Origin: Schlesneria paludicola DSM 18645
GTDB lineage: Bacteria; Planctomycetota; Planctomycetia; Planctomycetales; Planctomycetaceae
Assembly: GCA_945869955.1 (NCBI GenBank)
Contig: CAMBQP010000043.1
Coordinates: 1-32,889 of the forward strand
Length of the DNA: 32,889 bases
Direction of reading: 5' to 3'
Both the position numbers and the translations under genes were made by a program. The notes below the pieces were generated by a model that saw only the letters and a list, made by a program, of their open reading frames with translations, was not told the DNA's origin and searched no databases. Positions 14,597 through 23,297 of the stretch are shown one piece after another. Position 1 is the stretch's first letter. Each line of letters starts with the position of its first letter.

Positions 14597-17017
14597 ATGA
14601 AAAGTCTCTTTGTTCCCCTGTTCCATGCGTTGGCAGGGGTCTTCGCGGCGGATTTTTTGCAGAATTTCGAGGTGAATTCGTTCCTCAGCGCCAGTCTCTT
14701 AAATATGCTGGTGATGGGGATCCCGAGTGCGATCTTGCTGCTAGTCTGGCTTGGAGTCCGATACATACCCCATAATCGTGTCGGTGTGATTGAAAAGTTC
14801 TGGTCCAACAGGGGGTCGCTCGGCGAAGGCCAGATCATCGCGCTCAATGGCGAAGCGGGATATCAAGCGAATCTCTTGCGTGGTGGACTGCATTTTGGCT
14901 ATTGGCGATGGCAATATCGAATCCATCAATCACGATTGGTAACGATTCCACAAAACGAAATCGGCTACGTTTATGCTCGCGATGGTGAATCGTTAGATCC
15001 GAGCCAGACTCTGGCTCGGGTCGTGGATTGTAATCACTTTCAAGATGCAATGGCATTCCTTGATCCTGCCGGGGCGATGACGGCCCCTTCCTCAGCCAAC
15101 AAATTGGCCCCCGCCACTCAACGGAAAGGTGAGGGCCAAACCGGCTTGATTACCAATGCCGGAAATGCCGTCCGGCTGGGTCAGCGAGGTCGCCAGCGGG
15201 CAATTCTGCGTGAAGGGGTTTATGCGATCAATCCGGCTCTGTTCGTGGTCATTACCGAACGGCAAGTCTTTGGCATCCTCCAGTCGCAGGAAAGGATGGA
15301 GCGAGAAGCGGTCGGAAAATGGCAGGAAGAGCTTCGGTCTGTCAAAGGATTTCAACCGATTGTCATCGGTGGCCATAGTATTATGGTGGATGCGAACTCA
15401 GCAGAAGGGACATCGGTCGATGATACCATTGGGATCGTGACCATTCATGATGGACCGTCGCTCCGTTCTGGCGAATTAATCGCTCCTCCCGTTGGCCAAT
15501 CGGCAACAGGAGGCATCACGAATTCCACGACCCCAAACACCCTGTTCGAGCACAATAACTTTCAGGATCCGGAAGCGTTTCTCTCTGCGGGAGGACGGCG
15601 AGGACGCCAGTACCAGGCGATTACGGACGGAACATACTTTATCAATCGCTGGTTTGCGACGGTGGAAACGACTCCGAAAACCGTGGTTCCGATTGGTCAT
15701 GTCGGTGTCGTCGTCAGTTATTACGGCACCACCGGTCGCGACCTTTCCGGCGATGCCTTTCGTCACGGCGAGCAAGTTGCAGAAGGAGAACGAGGAGTCT
15801 GGGAACGACCGCTTGGTCCAGGTAAGTACGCCTTCAATACCTACGCGGGAAATATCGTGCTGGTTCCGACAACCAATTTTGTCTTGCACTGGATTACGGG
15901 ACGAACCGAAAGCCATCATTACGACGAAAACCTGCGCAGTATCGACTTGGTCACGCGTGATGCCTACGAACCCAGTCTCCCGCTGTCGGTGGTCGTCCAT
16001 ATTGACTATCAGCGGGCCCCGGCCGTGATTCAGCGTTTCGGAGATGTGAAGAAACTGATTACTCAAACACTCGATCCAATGTTGTCAGCCTACTTTCGTG
16101 ATATCGCACATCGAAAAACCATGCTGGAACTGCTGCACGAACGAGATCTGATTCAGCGAGAAGCGCTGGCAGAACTTCGACGCCGTTTTCATGAGTTTGA
16201 CATCGAATGTGTTGATGTTCTGATTGGTAAACCTGATACCGACAAGGCCGACGGAAAAATCGAATCGCTCCTCGAACAACTCAGAATCCGACAACTGTCG
16301 ATCGAACAGTTAGAGACCTATGAGCGTCAGCGAGAAGCGAACGACAAATTGCGGTCACTGAATGAGGCCAAAGCCCAAGCCGAAATGCAGGCGACCATGA
16401 CCAACGCCAAACTCCAGGTACAGATTGCAGAAAGTAAAGGAGATGCCGAGCTGGCGCTGGCCAGACGGCAGAATGATCGCACGATCATGCAGGCTCAAAC
16501 GGAATTAACCAACACACGATTGAAGGTCCAAATGGCCGAATGTGAAGGGGATGCGGAAATCGCGCGGGCAAGACGCCATGCCGAAGAGATCGGATTGCTC
16601 GCCGAGGCTGAAAGTCAGCGAAATCGGCTGACCGGTCGCGGAGAAGCACAGAGAATCTTGCAGGAAGGACTGGCGGAAGCCTCTGTTCTGCAGCGAAAAA
16701 TCGCATCGTATGGCGACCCACGTCTGTTCGCACTGACGTTTGCCGCTCGCGAACTGGCCCAATCACAACAACCACTCGTCCCGGAACGCCTGTTTATGAC
16801 TCAGGGAGGTGGTGAATCGGCAGAAAATGGAATGGCCGGCCAGGGAATGCTGGGAACACTGATCAGCCTGTTGGTTTCAGAACGGGCCGGCTTTTCGCTG
16901 AACGGGGGAGCCGAGTTACCCGAGATGCGTGAATTGATGGACCAAATGGTCAAAGAGAGCGCCGCAGGACTCGGTAATCCTGTTCCTGCCACCTCGCAAG
17001 AGGTGACAAATCCATAA
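14597..17017 (+). CDS. Large flotillin-like SPFH protein with repeated modules
   Basis: 806 residues. ATG 14597 follows GGAGG (14586-14590) at 6 nt. A transmembrane helix lies at about residues 33-55. The region between residues about 60 and 430 contains several copies of a module of the form G-R-Q-x-x-x-I/L-x-x-G-x-Y-x-I-N followed by a beta strand and I-G-x-V; two copies are also preceded by N-x-F-Q-D-x-x-A-F-L. The SPFH domain proper follows (residues about 430-560), then a long charged coiled coil with AEMQATMTNAKLQVQIAESKGDAELALARR-type repeats (two similar segments) as in flotillins, and a C-terminal region with Gly and Met. Flotillins build membrane cages and microdomains. It is a monocistronic gene closed by the terminator at 17067. 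Confidence 0.85.
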   Translation: MKSLFVPLFHALAGVFAADFLQNFEVNSFLSASLLNMLVMGIPSAILLLVWLGVRYIPHNRVGVIEKFWSNRGSLGEGQIIALNGEAGYQANLLRGGLHFGYWRWQYRIHQSRLVTIPQNEIGYVYARDGESLDPSQTLARVVDCNHFQDAMAFLDPAGAMTAPSSANKLAPATQRKGEGQTGLITNAGNAVRLGQRGRQRAILREGVYAINPALFVVITERQVFGILQSQERMEREAVGKWQEELRSVKGFQPIVIGGHSIMVDANSAEGTSVDDTIGIVTIHDGPSLRSGELIAPPVGQSATGGITNSTTPNTLFEHNNFQDPEAFLSAGGRRGRQYQAITDGTYFINRWFATVETTPKTVVPIGHVGVVVSYYGTTGRDLSGDAFRHGEQVAEGERGVWERPLGPGKYAFNTYAGNIVLVPTTNFVLHWITGRTESHHYDENLRSIDLVTRDAYEPSLPLSVVVHIDYQRAPAVIQRFGDVKKLITQTLDPMLSAYFRDIAHRKTMLELLHERDLIQREALAELRRRFHEFDIECVDVLIGKPDTDKADGKIESLLEQLRIRQLSIEQLETYERQREANDKLRSLNEAKAQAEMQATMTNAKLQVQIAESKGDAELALARRQNDRTIMQAQTELTNTRLKVQMAECEGDAEIARARRHAEEIGLLAEAESQRNRLTGRGEAQRILQEGLAEASVLQRKIASYGDPRLFALTFAARELAQSQQPLVPERLFMTQGGGESAENGMAGQGMLGTLISLLVSERAGFSLNGGAELPEMRELMDQMVKESAAGLGNPVPATSQEVTNP

Positions 17018-17066
17018 CACTTAAGGTCCCAACCCGGAATCGGAACGGGAGCGAGGGTAAATAGAA

Positions 17067-17103
17067 AAAGCGGTGTTTTCGAGTGAATCGAAAACACCGC
17101 TTT
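17067..17103. terminator. Bidirectional intrinsic terminator
   Basis: Perfect 16-bp stem: 17067-17082 pairs with 17088-17103 around a 5-nt loop. The stem has A-tract and T-tract ends, so a U-tail is made in either direction. It sits between the convergent flotillin-like gene and rpsD. Confidence 0.9.
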
Positions 17104-17169
17104 ATTTTATTCTCTATCTTTACGGCTTGCTCTCGCCTGCCGTTGATTCCTCTTCGCCAATCGAACAGA

Positions 17170-17781
17170 TCAGCGGGACATGAATGCAATCACGCGACCG
17201 ATTTCAATGGCAGGAACCGTTGCATCACTTGGAGTTGGCAAGGCCTGAACCCGTGCTTCGAGATCCTTTGAGTCGAACGAAACCCAGTCAATCGATTGTC
17301 GCGATGAACTGTCGACGATTTCGCGGTACAGTTTCTTCACGTTTGGACGATTGCGCAAGGTGATGACATCGCCAGGACCAACAAACATGGAGGGTTTATC
17401 AACGGTTTTGCCGTTTAGTTGGAAGTGCCTGTGCACAATCCCCTGACGAGCTTGCAACCGAGTCACCGTGAAGCCTGCGCGTCGAACAACGTTGTCCAAT
17501 CGGCGTTCACACATGACCAGCAAAATATCGCCAGTGTTACCTTTTTGAGCCCGAGCTTTGGCAAAATAGCGGCGGAGCTGAGCTTCTCGCATACCGTAGT
17601 GGTACTTGATCTTCTGCTTGTCCGCGAGTGCCATCCCATAAGTGGATAGCTTACGACGACGCTCGGCCATCCCTGGTGGATTGGGTCGCTTTTCTAATGC
17701 CCGTGCAGCTCCGGCGTTTTCAAACACCATCGCCCCTAAACGGCGATTGATACGTCCTTTGGGACCCGAATACCGACCCAT
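17170..17781 (-). CDS. rpsD: 30S ribosomal protein S4
   Basis: 203 residues from ATG 17781, with GGGAG about 8 nt upstream and a length matching the family; the longer frame to 17835 has no support. The sequence starts MGRYSGPKGRINRRLG, continues with KRPNPPGMAERRRKLSTYG and the S4 RNA-binding domain (RRLDNVVRRAGFTVTRLQARQGIVHRHF...PGDVITLR). It is the form without the four-cysteine zinc motif. S4 binds the 5' domain of 16S rRNA and nucleates 30S assembly. In many bacteria rpsD sits in the alpha operon with rpsK and rpoA; here it stands alone between a SNF2 helicase and a flotillin-like gene and has its own candidate promoter. Confidence 0.97.
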   Translation of the reverse strand: MGRYSGPKGRINRRLGAMVFENAGAARALEKRPNPPGMAERRRKLSTYGMALADKQKIKYHYGMREAQLRRYFAKARAQKGNTGDILLVMCERRLDNVVRRAGFTVTRLQARQGIVHRHFQLNGKTVDKPSMFVGPGDVITLRNRPNVKKLYREIVDSSSRQSIDWVSFDSKDLEARVQALPTPSDATVPAIEIGRVIAFMSR

Positions 17782-17848
17782 GCAAAACACTCCCGTGCAG
17801 TCACACCTGCGTCTTCCGCCAAACTCAAAAATCAAATCGAGGAACGAG

Positions 17849-17877
17849 AATATGGCAAGTCACGCGGCGTCCGTCAA
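17849..17877 (-). promoter_or_regulatory. Candidate sigma-70-type promoter of rpsD
   Basis: Reading the minus strand, TTGACG (17877-17872) is followed by a 17-bp spacer and CATATT (17854-17849). Transcription would start near 17842, leaving a leader of about 60 nt before the rpsD ATG. The -10 box matches only 4 of 6 consensus positions. Confidence 0.45.
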
Positions 17878-17947
17878 CAGACATGGGGATCGGTATTCGA
17901 ACAATCGCGCTTTAATTGCCAAAATCCACGGATTTCAGCGATCTTCG

Positions 17948-19957
17948 TCAGACAACGGGTTTGGGGCCGATGACCCGCGTCCCTTTACCATGACGTGCTT
18001 TCAGGTCAAACAGACCAAAGATTTCCGATGCATTCATGCTGAGTGTGACGTTGGTATCATCGCCATCTCCAAGAATCGCAGCGAAAAGTTCTCGTTTTTC
18101 CGTCAGCACTTTATCGATTCGCTCTTCAATGGTGTCCTTCGAGATAAAGCGGGTCACAATCACCTGACTTTTGCAGCCAATTCGATGGGCCCTGTTGATC
18201 GCCTGATCCTCAATCGCAGGATTCCACCAGCGATCAAACAAAAAGACGTATCCTGCGAACTGCAGATTCAGACCCACAGCTCCTGTACCGTAGCTCATCA
18301 GCAAGATATGGGCATCCGGATCTTCTTTAAATCGGGCCAGAATCGGTTCACGCTGTTTGTTCGGAACACCCCCGTGGTAAATCAGTGCGCCGTATTTCTC
18401 CATCGGCTTGGCGAGCCAATCAATGACTTTGGTCCATTGACTGAACAGAATTGCCTTTCCTCCGCTGGCGGCGATTTCTTCCATATCCGCTTCCAGCCGG
18501 TCGAGTTTTGCACTTTCACCGGTTAAAGGGTCAAAATTGGTGATTTGTTTCAGCCGCAAAACCAGTTCAAAAACATGCTGAACGGTGATCGAATCCCCCA
18601 GGTTATTGAGCTGCACCACTCCTTCATTCTCTGCCATTTCGTAGGCGGATTTTTGAGCAGGAAGCAGTTCCAGATAGGCGTCACGATCCAGTCGTGGCGG
18701 CATGTCTTTCATCACCAGGTTCTTGGTTCGCCGCAGGATGAACTGCTTGGCCAGCGATTGCAACTGCCGCAAATCCGGAGTGGCATTGGGGGGGACCACC
18801 TCTAAAAATTCGTACAAGGCTCCCAATTCTTCCGGGCGATTCTCGATCGGAGTTCCCGTTAAGGCCCAACTGCGGCGACGGGGGAGCGCACGAGCTGTTT
18901 CCGCTGTGCGTGAAGTCCGATTTTTGATTCGCTGCGCTTCGTCCAGCACAATCAGGTCAAACTTCGGAAACTCCCCCTCGCCAAACGCGGCAAAATCGCG
19001 AACCACAGATTCGTAGTTGGCAATCAAAACCGGGACACCCGGAATCGTCCAAGTCAATTTTCGCCGCTCGCCATCCCCTTCGACGACCACAAATGGCAAT
19101 TCTTCAGCCCACGTCCGAAATTCCCGCTGCCAATTCGGTAACAACGGTTTCGGACAGACCAGCAGCACACGACGAACCTGCCCGCTGCGAACCAACAGCC
19201 GAATGGCGGTGATGGTCTGCATGGTCTTTCCCAGACCCATTTCGTCCGCAAGTAATGCCGAAGACTTCGAGAACAGCCAGCCGATCCCCTCGTACTGATA
19301 CGGGAAGGGCTCGAACGGCATGATCAGTTCCTGCCCCGCCAGCCACGACTGCAGCGGTGGTTGCAACAAATAAAACAGCCGGTCCTCGATCGCAAGTGCA
19401 TCGTCAGGGGGTTTAATACGGGTGACTTGCTTTGGCTTCGGTTCTTCCACCAGTCCGTCGACGAGTGACGCCAGCGTGGGAGGCTCGTACCCCGGCAGGA
19501 TTTCGATCGGAGGTGGATCCGATTTCCCCGCTTTTGACTGATCGGAATGATCCGATTTTCCGTCGGCCGCCGCTTTGGCGATCAGTGACATCCCTTCGGG
19601 AAATTGCAGCCCGTAAGTGGCGATTTTGGGGCGAGTCGGTTTCCATGAGGGCATCACACCGGGAGACTTCGGCAGGTGTTGTGACTCGACTTCCACCGCT
19701 GGCCAGCGGCGAAGGGCGACGTTTTGACCCGAAGAATGAATTTCGGCACGAATTTGCAGCGGAATCGCCGCCACCGAAACATCCGGCTGAAGCTCATCCA
19801 GTAAATCGTTGGTCTGGCTTCCCAGGTCACGTGCATCAATTTCTTGCAGCGGAGTCCAGTGGGGACCACCGGTAGAATGACCTGCGATCGTTCCACCGCT
19901 CGCAGAATTTCTGATCGCTGAACTGTTGGTCGCAGAACTGTCGATTACATCCGCCAT
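17948..19957 (-). CDS. SNF2-family DEAD/DEAH-like helicase
   Basis: 669 residues; ATG 19957 follows AAGGAT at about 7 nt. A variable N-terminal region (1-210) contains a Ser/Lys-rich stretch and no known domain. The SNF2 ATPase core follows: QYEGIGWLF, Walker A DEMGLGKT (238-245), [22 protein letters not shown], Walker [10 protein letters not shown] (DEAQ at 339-342), [22 protein letters not shown], then the helicase C-terminal lobe with [58 protein letters not shown]. These proteins translocate on double-stranded DNA and remodel protein-DNA complexes; the specific bacterial role is unknown. No restriction or defence partner is obvious nearby, so I do not call it a defence gene. Confidence 0.92.
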   Translation of the reverse strand: MADVIDSSATNSSAIRNSASGGTIAGHSTGGPHWTPLQEIDARDLGSQTNDLLDELQPDVSVAAIPLQIRAEIHSSGQNVALRRWPAVEVESQHLPKSPGVMPSWKPTRPKIATYGLQFPEGMSLIAKAAADGKSDHSDQSKAGKSDPPPIEILPGYEPPTLASLVDGLVEEPKPKQVTRIKPPDDALAIEDRLFYLLQPPLQSWLAGQELIMPFEPFPYQYEGIGWLFSKSSALLADEMGLGKTMQTITAIRLLVRSGQVRRVLLVCPKPLLPNWQREFRTWAEELPFVVVEGDGERRKLTWTIPGVPVLIANYESVVRDFAAFGEGEFPKFDLIVLDEAQRIKNRTSRTAETARALPRRRSWALTGTPIENRPEELGALYEFLEVVPPNATPDLRQLQSLAKQFILRRTKNLVMKDMPPRLDRDAYLELLPAQKSAYEMAENEGVVQLNNLGDSITVQHVFELVLRLKQITNFDPLTGESAKLDRLEADMEEIAASGGKAILFSQWTKVIDWLAKPMEKYGALIYHGGVPNKQREPILARFKEDPDAHILLMSYGTGAVGLNLQFAGYVFLFDRWWNPAIEDQAINRAHRIGCKSQVIVTRFISKDTIEERIDKVLTEKRELFAAILGDGDDTNVTLSMNASEIFGLFDLKARHGKGTRVIGPKPVV

Positions 19958-19981
19958 ACGATCATCCTTGATCCAGTCTCG

Positions 19982-20011
19982 GCCAAATCACTCGATAAGC
20001 CAAATCACTCG
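19982..20011. repeat. Direct repeat, 13 bp with 17-bp period
   Basis: GCCAAATCACTCG occurs at 19982-19994 and 19999-20011, separated by ATAA. It lies just upstream of the SNF2 start codon and could be a duplicated operator or a replication slip. Confidence 0.7.
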
Positions 20012-20105
20012 GTAAAACGGATTGCTGACGAGGAATTCGCCTGAAAATCAGGGCTGGGATTCCCTCGCTGACGCCTCGATCCTTCAAGGCGGATCAGATT
20101 TCGAG

Positions 20106-20681
20106 CTACGCCGGACGCGCGGCACTCAACCGAACCGTCTCGGCCAGCGCTTCGCGAACTCGCTCGAATGGCTCGCGGAGGTCCGCGTCGACCGGGACAA
20201 GCTTGGCAAATTTCTCGATTTCTGTACGGTCTTCGTCGTGTGTGGAATGAAAGACAACCACTTCATTTCCCAAACGCAGAGAATTTGGCAACACCGTAGC
20301 CGTCGCCACCTCTTTTCCGTCCCCCTGTTCCTGCAAAGCAGGCCTCGACGCATCTGGCGCGAGGACCAGGCTGGCTACCGGGGTCGAGGTGACACTGCGC
20401 AAATCGAGTAAATCCAATGACTCTAGCAGAATCAGATGCGGCTTGACCCCCACTTTTTCGAGGAGCGTACGGCCGATTAATTCCGACAAAACGTAGGGCT
20501 TCAATGTCGGGCCGTACAGGATTTGTTGTGTCCGATTCGGCTTTACCGGGGCAGTACACTGAAATTCGAGCGGTCTTCCAAACCGATTGGTGATCAAAAG
20601 CCCCCCAACATACCCACGTTCCGCATCCTCGACCGCTGTCAGGAAGCCCAACCGAAACTGGTCGTGATTCCCGTTCGACAT
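20106..20681 (-). CDS. Conserved-looking hypothetical protein
   Basis: 191 residues from ATG 20681, preceded by AAGGAAT at about 7 nt. I do not recognise the family. The N-terminal part (FRLGFLTAVEDAERGYVGGLLITNRFGRPLEFQ split for description) looks like a small beta domain. The middle (LSELIGRTLLEKVGVKPHLI) is helical, followed by a segment predicting a disordered linker (SRPALQEQGDGKEVATATV) and a C-terminal helix rich in Glu and Arg. There is no signal peptide or transmembrane helix, so it is probably cytoplasmic. It is in the same orientation as the kinase upstream and the SNF2 helicase downstream (about 150 bp away), but the 297-bp gap to the kinase suggests its own promoter. Confidence 0.65.
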   Translation of the reverse strand: MSNGNHDQFRLGFLTAVEDAERGYVGGLLITNRFGRPLEFQCTAPVKPNRTQQILYGPTLKPYVLSELIGRTLLEKVGVKPHLILLESLDLLDLRSVTSTPVASLVLAPDASRPALQEQGDGKEVATATVLPNSLRLGNEVVVFHSTHDEDRTEIEKFAKLVPVDADLREPFERVREALAETVRLSAARPA

Positions 20682-20910
20682 GCACTATTCCTTAAAAATA
20701 CGAAGGATCATTGTCAGGTTGCGTCGCCAAGTTACGTTGCCATGCGAGTCTTGCTCTCTGGCAACGTGCTGGACCTTGATGTCATTTACTTTGATCGTCG
20801 GTTCCGTGGCGCGACTTGAGTGCGAGAATCGCCACGTGAGTACCTTGGGTAAAATTGATTGAGGACTTTGCCGCGAAATTCCCGAAATCCCCAAAAAGGA
20901 CTCAAGTTCG

Positions 20911-20937
20911 CCCCAGCCCTGCCCCAGCCCCCATCCC
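20911..20937 (-). other. G-quadruplex motif
   Basis: On the minus strand five G-tracts of 3-5 bases are separated by 2-nt loops (AT, CT, CA, CT). This fits the G3+N1-7 rule with very short loops, which favours a stable parallel quadruplex. It lies about 40-70 nt after the kinase stop codon, just beyond a heptamer array. Confidence 0.6.
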
Positions 20938-20942
20938 TGTTG

Positions 20943-20972
20943 CTGACAACTGACAACTGACAACTGACAACT
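20943..20972. repeat. Heptamer microsatellite (CTGACAA)x4
   Basis: Four perfect CTGACAA copies plus CT. It begins 6 bp after the stop codon of the minus-strand kinase gene. The heptamer differs by few bases from the CAGTTTT array at 927-953 (TTGTCAG versus TTTTCAG). Confidence 0.95.
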
Positions 20973-20978
20973 CCCTCT

Positions 20979-23207
20979 TCAATCACTCTCAACACTCTTA
21001 CCCGTCATTGACATCGTCCCCAACCCCTGGTCTTTCGTGCGAACTTGCCAGAATTTCAGCCATCGAGGGGCTCGTTCGTTCAGCAGTGCCATGATCAACC
21101 ACCAAGACCCGGCCACCAAACCAAACACCACGAGAATTCCCCCTTTTGCCGAACTGAGTAGACGAGATTGCAGATCTTCCACGGGTTTGAGCGCCGCATC
21201 CTTTCGTTCCTGAACCACCGCAACCCATTTGGTACTCCCCACCGGACTGAATGCGGCGAGCCACTCACCCCCATAGGACTCGGGATCAAATTGCTGAACC
21301 GGGTCGATGTAATACCGGGTGCGGTCATATTCCCCAACCGGGACTTCGTCGTCCCCTTTTCGGCTTTGTCGCATCAGCAACGCCAGATCCTGGATCACCT
21401 CTTTATTCAGAATTCCTTCCAGGCGAAGTTTCTTAAAATCGGCTTCACTGATGCTGCCAAGCTTTGAGTCATCCATCCAACTGTGTGCGAGCAGTTGCCA
21501 GTGATATTCCCCGTCCAGATCGCGGCCATCAATGATCGCAAGCTTGCGATTGACGCCATCCGCATCCCGGCTTTGCCAGTTCCGTTGGTAGTCCTTGATC
21601 AAACTCCCCAGAGTCAGGGTTCGTCCGAGCACCCCAATCACATCTTCCCCTTCCTGGGGGTCAAAGATGGGGACCGAAAGCGCCACATCGTACAGTTCAC
21701 CATTCGGTGACTTGAATGGAATCGAGATGCGACAGCTGCGAATCGCGTGATTATCAACCGGAATGTCATTGGGAGGATAATCGTTTCCGCCACCATGAAA
21801 AAAATCTCTCCACGCCAGATTTTCATCAGCACGGGGACTTTTTGGAGACCTCCATCGCTGAATCCCCGCAGAATCCAGCAGGAACCAACTGGAATCCAGC
21901 ACGCGGCTGAGCTCTTTCAGACGTTCGTCATTTTCCCGCTTTAGTCGATCCAGTCTGAGTGTCAGTGGCTCACGGTCCGCAGTGATCTTTGTCGCCAGTT
22001 CGGCGACGCTTTCACGAAACAGGGAATCGGCGGCGAGTGTCTCCAGTTCATGACGCCGGTCTTCCAGTTCGCGATTGATGCTGTCCGCCAGCAAGTTGGC
22101 AGACAAGACATCACTTTCCAGGGCGCGACGAGTCAGATTTTCCTGCGTGGTATTCACCGCATCATTCATGGTTTCAAAGGCTAACGGAACAATACAGAGC
22201 AGCAACAGTAGCGGCAGAACCAGCCCCAGCAGAATGAGCGGACGCCGCGCACGAAATCGTTCGCGACTGGTCAATTTATCCAGCACCGCCTGGGCATTGG
22301 GAAATCGCTTGGCGGGATCCGTCGCCAAGCAACGATCAATGATTTCAATTAACTGTTGATCGACTCGGGACACACGTCGATGCCGGGCAGGCTTGGGGCT
22401 GGAATAGACCAGCTTTCGGTAAATCGACAATCGATCTTCCAACGAGGATGTCTGACTGAGCCGTTTCTCGTTTTCCTCGTTCCGAAACGGTGGGCTTCCG
22501 GTCAGCATATTGTAGATCAACGCCCCCAGGGCATACACGTCCCAGCGCGCATCGGGAACCGCCTTCAGATCAGCCTGTTCGGGGGCCATGAAAAATAACG
22601 TCCCCAGCGAATGACTCTGCTCATCCGCCAGCCGCGATTGGCCAAAGTCACACAGCCGAGGCTCAAAATCCTGATCCAGCAAAATGTTGGCGGGCTTTAA
22701 ATCACAATGCAGAATTCCGCTTCCGTGTGCATGCACGAGCGCCTGGCAGACTCGCGTAGCAATCCTGACCGCATCGGAAATTGCGAGCGGCCCACTGTCG
22801 AGTCGGGTGGCCAGCGAGCCATTTTCCAGGTATTCCATCACGTAATACGGCGGATCATGATCCCAGCCCACCGCCAGTAATCCCACGATATTTCGTGAGG
22901 TGTACAGGACCGCCAGTTTTTCGACTTCGCGGCCCAACAACGACCAGTCGACGCCACGTCGGTGGGTATAGAACTTGATCGCAACCTGCTTACCGGTATT
23001 CTGCTCACGCGCCAGCCAGACCGAGCCATATTTTCCCTGGCCGATTGGCTTCAAAATCCGATAGCCAGGGACCACCGACGGTGCCTCACCCGCCAGGCCA
23101 CTCATGTCAATCGACCGTTGAATCGCGTCGGCATCCTGACTGAGCGTCGAGGTCAGGTCACCCCCCGACTCGTTTTCCGTGATCTGTTGTGAACTCGACA
23201 ACACCAT
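20979..23207 (-). CDS. Membrane Ser/Thr protein kinase with periplasmic Cache-like sensor
   Basis: 742 residues from ATG 23207; the longer frame would use TTG 23219, and ribosome-binding signals are weak for both. The N-terminal kinase domain has the Gly loop GQGKYG (56-61), VAIK Lys78, HCDLKPANILL (167-177), DFG (187-189) and APEQ (208-211). The usual HRD is HCD, making it a non-RD kinase that may not need activation-loop phosphorylation. A transmembrane helix lies at about 322-343, then an extracytoplasmic region of about 340 residues. Its helical start and later LDSSWFLLDSAGIQRWRSP and IGVLGRTLTL segments resemble a double-Cache sensor. A second transmembrane helix (about 691-709) and a short tail end the protein. 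This is a one-component receptor kinase likely sensing a small ligand. It lies 90 bp downstream of the SbcD-like gene. Confidence 0.9.
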   Translation of the reverse strand: MVLSSSQQITENESGGDLTSTLSQDADAIQRSIDMSGLAGEAPSVVPGYRILKPIGQGKYGSVWLAREQNTGKQVAIKFYTHRRGVDWSLLGREVEKLAVLYTSRNIVGLLAVGWDHDPPYYVMEYLENGSLATRLDSGPLAISDAVRIATRVCQALVHAHGSGILHCDLKPANILLDQDFEPRLCDFGQSRLADEQSHSLGTLFFMAPEQADLKAVPDARWDVYALGALIYNMLTGSPPFRNEENEKRLSQTSSLEDRLSIYRKLVYSSPKPARHRRVSRVDQQLIEIIDRCLATDPAKRFPNAQAVLDKLTSRERFRARRPLILLGLVLPLLLLLCIVPLAFETMNDAVNTTQENLTRRALESDVLSANLLADSINRELEDRRHELETLAADSLFRESVAELATKITADREPLTLRLDRLKRENDERLKELSRVLDSSWFLLDSAGIQRWRSPKSPRADENLAWRDFFHGGGNDYPPNDIPVDNHAIRSCRISIPFKSPNGELYDVALSVPIFDPQEGEDVIGVLGRTLTLGSLIKDYQRNWQSRDADGVNRKLAIIDGRDLDGEYHWQLLAHSWMDDSKLGSISEADFKKLRLEGILNKEVIQDLALLMRQSRKGDDEVPVGEYDRTRYYIDPVQQFDPESYGGEWLAAFSPVGSTKWVAVVQERKDAALKPVEDLQSRLLSSAKGGILVVFGLVAGSWWLIMALLNERAPRWLKFWQVRTKDQGLGTMSMTGKSVESD

Positions 23208-23297
23208 CGCTGATCCCAATCCACGTTAAGCACCCGGTGCGAATCGTCCAAACATCGACGACCCGAACCCAATCTTGCTTGCTGAATTCCACCAAAA

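Noticed and set aside
14217..14626. Short ORFs before the flotillin-like gene, considered as a decayed transposase
   Set aside because: No catalytic motif, terminal inverted repeat or target duplication could be seen.
20040..20105. Possible TPP riboswitch because of CTGATC and CCTTGAAGG motifs
   Set aside because: The motifs are in the wrong order for a TPP element on the minus strand, and the downstream gene is an SNF2 helicase.
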